From Methanomicrobium sp. (GTDB lineage: Archaea > Halobacteriota > Methanomicrobia > Methanomicrobiales > Methanomicrobiaceae): 8,164 nucleotides of DNA. Position 1 is the first letter of the stretch. The number at the start of each line of letters is the position of its first letter. The notes beneath the pieces are model-generated. The model was not told where the DNA came from, made no database searches, and was given only the letters and a program-made list of their open reading frames with translations. This document shows positions 5,292-8,164 of the stretch, one piece after another. A program made the translations under genes and the position numbers. The stretch is from the NCBI GenBank assembly GCA_017553245.1, contig JAFZMT010000237.1, positions 1 through 8,164 on the forward strand, in the 5' to 3' direction.

Positions 5292-6596
5292 ACGGTTCTC
5301 AACAGTCTGTTTCATCTTGACGAACATAACACAACGGTAAAGACCGAAGCATATGCCGGATTTATCACATTCTTCGCGATGGCATATATCATCGTTGTAA
5401 ATCCGTCAATACTGGTTTCCGCGGGAATGCCCTTTGAAGCCGCAATGGCGGCAACGATACTCACCGCATTCACGGGCACTTTTCTGATGGGAGTCTGTGC
5501 CAACCGTCCGTTTGCGATTGCGCCCTTCATGGGCGAAAATGCCTTCATTGCCTTCACGGTCTGCGGCATAATGGGCTACTCATGGCAGACGGCACTGGGA
5601 GCGATATTCATAAGCGGCATTCTCCTTATGCTGATAACCGTGACGGGCGGCAGAAAAGTCCTCTGCGAATCCATACCCTATAACCTGAAATGCAGTTTCA
5701 CGGCAGGAATCGGGCTTTTCATAATCCTCATAGGACTTCTGAATACCGGCATCATACGCATTGAAGGCTCGTTTTCGCCGGTTCACATAGGATATTTCTA
5801 TGAATCTGATGTCCTGCTCGCCGTTATCGGACTGCTGATCATACTGATACTGATGGTGCGCAAAGTCCGGGCGGCAATCTTCATCGGTCTGATATTCACG
5901 ACGGTTGCGGCATTCCTTCTCGGAATATCCCCCCTTCCCCAAGCCGTAGTCAGCATGCCTCCCGACATAACGACGACTTTCATGCAGATGGATATTGCCG
6001 GAGCTCTGACCTTCGGCATGCTCTCCGTCATATTTTCCATATTCATTCTCTCGTTTCTGGATACGATGACAAGCATGATCGGAGTCTCGCGTGAAGGCGG
6101 TCTGCTGAATGAGGAAGGCAACCTCGATGACATAGAAAAACCGTTTATTGTGGATTCGCTGGCAAATATGATTGCGCCGGTGCTGGGAACGACGACCTGC
6201 GGAGTTTTTATCGAATCGGCATCGGGGGTCACATGCGGCGGACGAACAGGTCTTGTTGCCGTCTTTATCTCCCTGTTCTTCGCGGCAAGTCTCTTTTTTG
6301 CGCCGCTTTTCGCCGCGATTCCTGCGGCTGCCTCCGGCTCGGTCCTGATTGCCGTCGGATTCATCATGTTCAGATCGATTATCGATATCGACTTTAAGGA
6401 CATGACCGAGTATCTGCCTGCGATATTCGCCGTAGTCATGATGTCTTTTACTTACAACATAGGAATAGGCATATGCAGTGCTTTCGTTGTATACCCGATT
6501 ATGAAGGCGGTTTGCGGCAGAATACACGAGGTTAACCGGAGTACGTGGTTATTCTTTGTTCTCTGTCTGGTATTCTTCATACTCTATCCGTACTGA
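5289..6596 (+). CDS. NCS2 family purine permease (AzgA-like guanine/hypoxanthine transporter)
   Basis: This 435-residue integral membrane protein carries NCS2 (nucleobase/cation symporter 2) marks of the AzgA branch, which takes up purine bases such as adenine, guanine or hypoxanthine across the cytoplasmic membrane. Visible motifs are APFMGENAF (78-86, the half-helix motif often read APGMGLNAF), MGYSWQTALGAIF (95-107), FLDTMTSMIG (256-265), ESASGVTCGGRTGL (309-322, the branch's most diagnostic segment with the likely substrate-contacting Glu) and YNIGIGI (389-395). The length is normal for the family, and hydrophobic segments run to the very C-terminus. The Glu at position 83 of the GENAF segment replaces the more usual Leu. 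The start is a TTG with a good Shine-Dalgarno sequence. No purine enzyme lies next to it, so the exact base cannot be told. Tandem repeats flank it on both sides. Confidence 0.92.
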   Translation: MTVLNSLFHLDEHNTTVKTEAYAGFITFFAMAYIIVVNPSILVSAGMPFEAAMAATILTAFTGTFLMGVCANRPFAIAPFMGENAFIAFTVCGIMGYSWQTALGAIFISGILLMLITVTGGRKVLCESIPYNLKCSFTAGIGLFIILIGLLNTGIIRIEGSFSPVHIGYFYESDVLLAVIGLLIILILMVRKVRAAIFIGLIFTTVAAFLLGISPLPQAVVSMPPDITTTFMQMDIAGALTFGMLSVIFSIFILSFLDTMTSMIGVSREGGLLNEEGNLDDIEKPFIVDSLANMIAPVLGTTTCGVFIESASGVTCGGRTGLVAVFISLFFAASLFFAPLFAAIPAAASGSVLIAVGFIMFRSIIDIDFKDMTEYLPAIFAVVMMSFTYNIGIGICSAFVVYPIMKAVCGRIHEVNRSTWLFFVLCLVFFILYPY

Positions 6597-6680
6597 CCGT
6601 ATACGTATTGATCGTATCCGTTTGATCGTATATGTTTGATCGTATACGTTTGATCGTATCCGCATTGACAATACCCGTAT
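6594..6680. repeat. Six 14-15-bp tandem repeats beginning at the permease stop codon
   Basis: Units of the form TGATCGTATACGTT start at 6594, 6609, 6623, 6637, 6651 and 6666. The first (TGACCGTATACGTAT) contributes the permease stop codon TGA, and the last (TGACAATACCCGTAT) is degenerate. The central units contain CGTATACG or CGTATCCG cores, the former a perfect palindrome. There is no T5 run inside, so this is not a simple oligo-T terminator. It could be a 3' UTR element, a protein-binding array or a product of replication slippage. Confidence 0.8.
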
Positions 6681-6695
6681 TGAGAGCAGATTCGT

Positions 6696-6727
6696 AATCC
6701 GAAATACGGAATCCGTATAACCGGATT
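6696..6727. repeat. Hairpin in the convergent spacer after the permease
   Basis: AATCCG (6710-6715) pairs with CGGATT (6722-6727) around a 6-nt loop. A second AATCCG (6696-6701) could compete for the same arm, and TCCG-AAATA-CGGA (6698-6710) forms a small alternative stem. It may help end or stabilise the permease message, but no long T run follows on the plus strand. Confidence 0.35.
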
Positions 6728-6791
6728 TATAAAACACGATTCCGTAAAACAAAATCATAACATAACATATTCATAAATAACAAATTTCTGC

Positions 6792-6808
6792 AAAAAAAGT
6801 CCAAAAAA
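6792..6808 (-). terminator. Double oligo-T terminator of the membrane protein gene
   Basis: On the minus strand T6 (6803-6808) and T7 (6792-6798) are separated by GGAC, beginning 14 nt past the stop codon at 6822. This is a strong archaeal-style terminator for the minus-strand gene. Confidence 0.7.
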
Positions 6809-6821
6809 GAGATTAATTGTT

Positions 6822-7817
6822 TTATCCCTTGCCGCTCATGAACAGGCTCAGTGACAGACCCGTGATAAGCGCCACAAGGGCTTCGGATGAGAAGAATTTA
6901 TCCGACATCAGCGTATCCAGCGGGATTCCCGCCCAGAAATAGCCCAGAAGGAAGGTCATGGCAAGCCCTATCATGAATGCGACGCCGAAATGCCACAGTC
7001 CCGTGCGGTAGTTGTGATATGTCAGTTTGATGAAGATGAAAGCCGCAATCATGAAGAGAATAAAGAACGCTATGCCCGTATCCACCGTTGACGCCGCTAT
7101 AGTCTTGGATGAGAAGACACCGAACTCAGCCACCGCCAGCGAAATTATGACCATTCCTATGGAGTTGTCCTTGGCAAGCATTGCCAGCTGCGGCGGCAGA
7201 TAATTGTAATTCTGAGAGTAGTTCGGCGGATACTGCTGAGGCATCGCTCCGTTGGCATAGCCGTTCGGACAGCCGTTTGCGTATGCGTTCGGCGGCATCT
7301 GTCCGTATCCGCTCTGCTCGCCGCAGGCGCCGTTAACGCCGCCCGCGTAACCCGCCGGAGACCCTGTAGCGGATGCGTATGCCGCCTGCGACTGTGCCGC
7401 GGCTTTCTCCGCCTCCTTCTTAGCCCGTTCCTCCTTTCTCTTCCTGTTTGCGCTGATTACCTTCGAAAGCGCCACAATTACCGCGATAATGCCGCAGATG
7501 AGACCGAAACCGCCGACTACGAGGACATCCGGCGTGAAACCTTCGGTAACGACTTTGAAGAGGAATTCCTTGACGAAGATATATACCGCGAGGACAAATA
7601 TTGTAAAGATAATGAATTTCTTGATGAACGCGACCAGATACTTCGCCGATTTTACCAGAAGAAAGACCGCACAGTAAAGAACGATAAGGGCAATCAGTAT
7701 TGCGAAGAGGTCGCCGCTGACTATCTTATCCGGCATCTCCTGTATGTAGGGACCGACATTCTCCGTCATGGCGGTTACGTTTACCGAAAAATTCGAGAAA
7801 CTTTCCAAATCAGACAT
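6822..7817 (-). CDS. Seven-helix membrane protein of unknown function with a low-complexity linker
   Basis: I do not recognise this 331-residue protein. It has no evident signal peptide. Three hydrophobic segments (about 37-56, 68-87, 97-120) are followed by a strongly charged helix (NRKRKEERAKKEAEK, 124-138), then a low-complexity stretch (141-210) rich in Gly, Ala, Tyr, Asn and Pro with NAYANG/NGYANG repeats, then four more hydrophobic segments (about 219-238, 247-265, 274-298, 311-327). The linker would lie on one side of the membrane between two helical modules; the positive charge after helix 3 suggests the cytoplasm. No catalytic or transport motif is visible. I take the first ATG (7817), although only a weak GGAT precedes it; an ATG 16 codons further in is possible and would shorten the polar N-terminus. 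The gene is convergent with the permease and appears monocistronic. Confidence 0.82.
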   Translation of the reverse strand: MSDLESFSNFSVNVTAMTENVGPYIQEMPDKIVSGDLFAILIALIVLYCAVFLLVKSAKYLVAFIKKFIIFTIFVLAVYIFVKEFLFKVVTEGFTPDVLVVGGFGLICGIIAVIVALSKVISANRKRKEERAKKEAEKAAAQSQAAYASATGSPAGYAGGVNGACGEQSGYGQMPPNAYANGCPNGYANGAMPQQYPPNYSQNYNYLPPQLAMLAKDNSIGMVIISLAVAEFGVFSSKTIAASTVDTGIAFFILFMIAAFIFIKLTYHNYRTGLWHFGVAFMIGLAMTFLLGYFWAGIPLDTLMSDKFFSSEALVALITGLSLSLFMSGKG

Positions 7818-8063
7818 ATCCGTTCAACTCTTTTCTACGCCCTGTTTTCTTACGCCTGTTCTTCAACGCTTTATTACTCTATCTTTAGCACATTTCAATA
7901 AAGGTTATTGCGCAACCTGTTAAGTTTCAGTGCTCTGCGGGGTTATTTTTCAACGTCGGGCTGTATTTATGGGATTTCCGTTTTCGGTTAATTATGCCCG
8001 TTTAACAGATTATTCAAGTATGAATTATGTATTATTACAGATATGATAAAAACGTAACTGAAT
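7818..8063. other. Gene-free spacer between tRNA-Arg and the membrane protein
   Basis: I see no credible reading frame on either strand. The spacer is A+T-rich and should hold the promoter of the membrane protein gene. Several weak TATA-like stretches exist on the minus strand (around 7866-7878 and 7966-7974), but none stands out. A 17-bp inverted repeat lies at 7902-7918. Confidence 0.5.
7902..7918. promoter_or_regulatory. 17-bp inverted repeat upstream of the membrane protein (possible operator)
   Basis: AGGTTATTGCGCAACCT has perfect 5-bp arms (AGGTT/AACCT) and contains the 8-bp palindrome TTGCGCAA (7908-7915). It lies about 85 bp upstream of the membrane protein start. Such symmetry suits a dimeric regulator; this is inference. 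Confidence 0.3.
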
Positions 8064-8074
8064 AAAAAACAAAA
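8064..8074 (-). terminator. Oligo-T terminator of tRNA-Arg
   Basis: On the minus strand T4 (8071-8074), a G and T6 (8064-8069) begin 10 nt after the tRNA 3' end, with a further T5 at 8048-8052. This is a typical archaeal oligo-T stop. Confidence 0.65.
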
Positions 8075-8084
8075 TAACAGAAGC

Positions 8085-8155
8085 GCCCCGACCGGGACTT
8101 GAACCCGGGTCGAAAGCTCCGCAGGCTTTCAGGATATCCACTACCCTATCGGGAC
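8085..8155 (-). tRNA. tRNA-Arg (anticodon GCG)
   Basis: The minus strand folds into a 71-nt cloverleaf. The acceptor stem is GTCCCGA/TCGGGGC with one T-G pair. The D loop contains GTGGATA with the GG pair. The anticodon stem AAAGC/GCTTT closes the loop CTGCGGA, giving GCG at positions 34-36 for CGC and CGU arginine codons. The T arm is CCGGG/CCCGG with loop TTCAAGT. CCA is not encoded and no intron is seen. Its promoter lies outside the right edge of the window. Confidence 0.95.
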
Positions 8156-8164
8156 TTATAACGC

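Noticed and set aside
5580..6527. Minus-strand frame of 315 codons across the permease
   Set aside because: The translation is His/Arg/Tyr-rich without hydrophobic pattern or motifs, and the plus strand encodes an unmistakable NCS2 permease.
6549..6758. Minus-strand frame with RIRS repeats behind the permease
   Set aside because: The peptide repeat is only the translation of the 14-15-bp DNA array, and the frame overlaps the permease end.

Overview
The window looks like a piece of a mesophilic euryarchaeal genome, most likely a methanogen of the Methanomicrobia (a Methanomicrobiales-type organism is my best guess; this is inference). The reasons are: an archaeal class I (DhnA-type) aldolase, a COG0731-type radical SAM protein of the kind common in methanogens, A/T-rich TATA boxes placed about 24-36 bp before start codons, oligo-T terminators without strong hairpins, and tRNA genes without an encoded CCA. 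Coding regions are of medium G+C, while most intergenic spacers are very A+T-rich.

Layout. (1) Positions 2-496, minus strand: an open frame of 165 codons that runs off the left edge and has no convincing start; it is unrecognised and may be a 5'-damaged gene. (2) 497-970: no credible gene; a G+C-rich stretch with a nested inverted repeat and a 13-bp direct repeat, ending in four 18-bp tandem repeats that abut the 3' end of a tRNA gene. (3) 971-1042, minus: tRNA-Thr(GGU). (4) 1223-1945, minus: a xylose-isomerase-like TIM-barrel protein, divergent from (5) 2079-3017, plus: a radical SAM protein with a C-terminal winged-helix-like domain. (6) 3068-4366, minus: class I aldolase with a tail of about 125 residues rich in Ala, Lys and Pro, divergent from (7) 4498-5178, plus: a 2H phosphoesterase (2'-5' RNA ligase-like). 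(8) 5289-6596, plus: an NCS2 purine permease of the AzgA type, bracketed by two different arrays of short tandem repeats. (9) 6822-7817, minus: a seven-helix membrane protein of unknown function with a Gly/Tyr/Asn/Pro-rich linker. (10) 8085-8155, minus: tRNA-Arg(GCG).

Most genes appear to be single transcription units arranged as divergent and convergent pairs, so there is no clear operon. The two divergent spacers (1946-2078 and 4367-4497) each hold TATA boxes facing outward, with leaders of zero to about 13 nt predicted. Metabolically the window mixes gluconeogenic sugar-phosphate chemistry (aldolase), purine uptake (NCS2), possible RNA chemistry (radical SAM, 2H phosphoesterase) and translation (two tRNAs). 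I see no convincing new defence or mobile system. The most unusual items are the histone H1-like tail on the aldolase and the T-tract tandem repeat directly behind tRNA-Thr.
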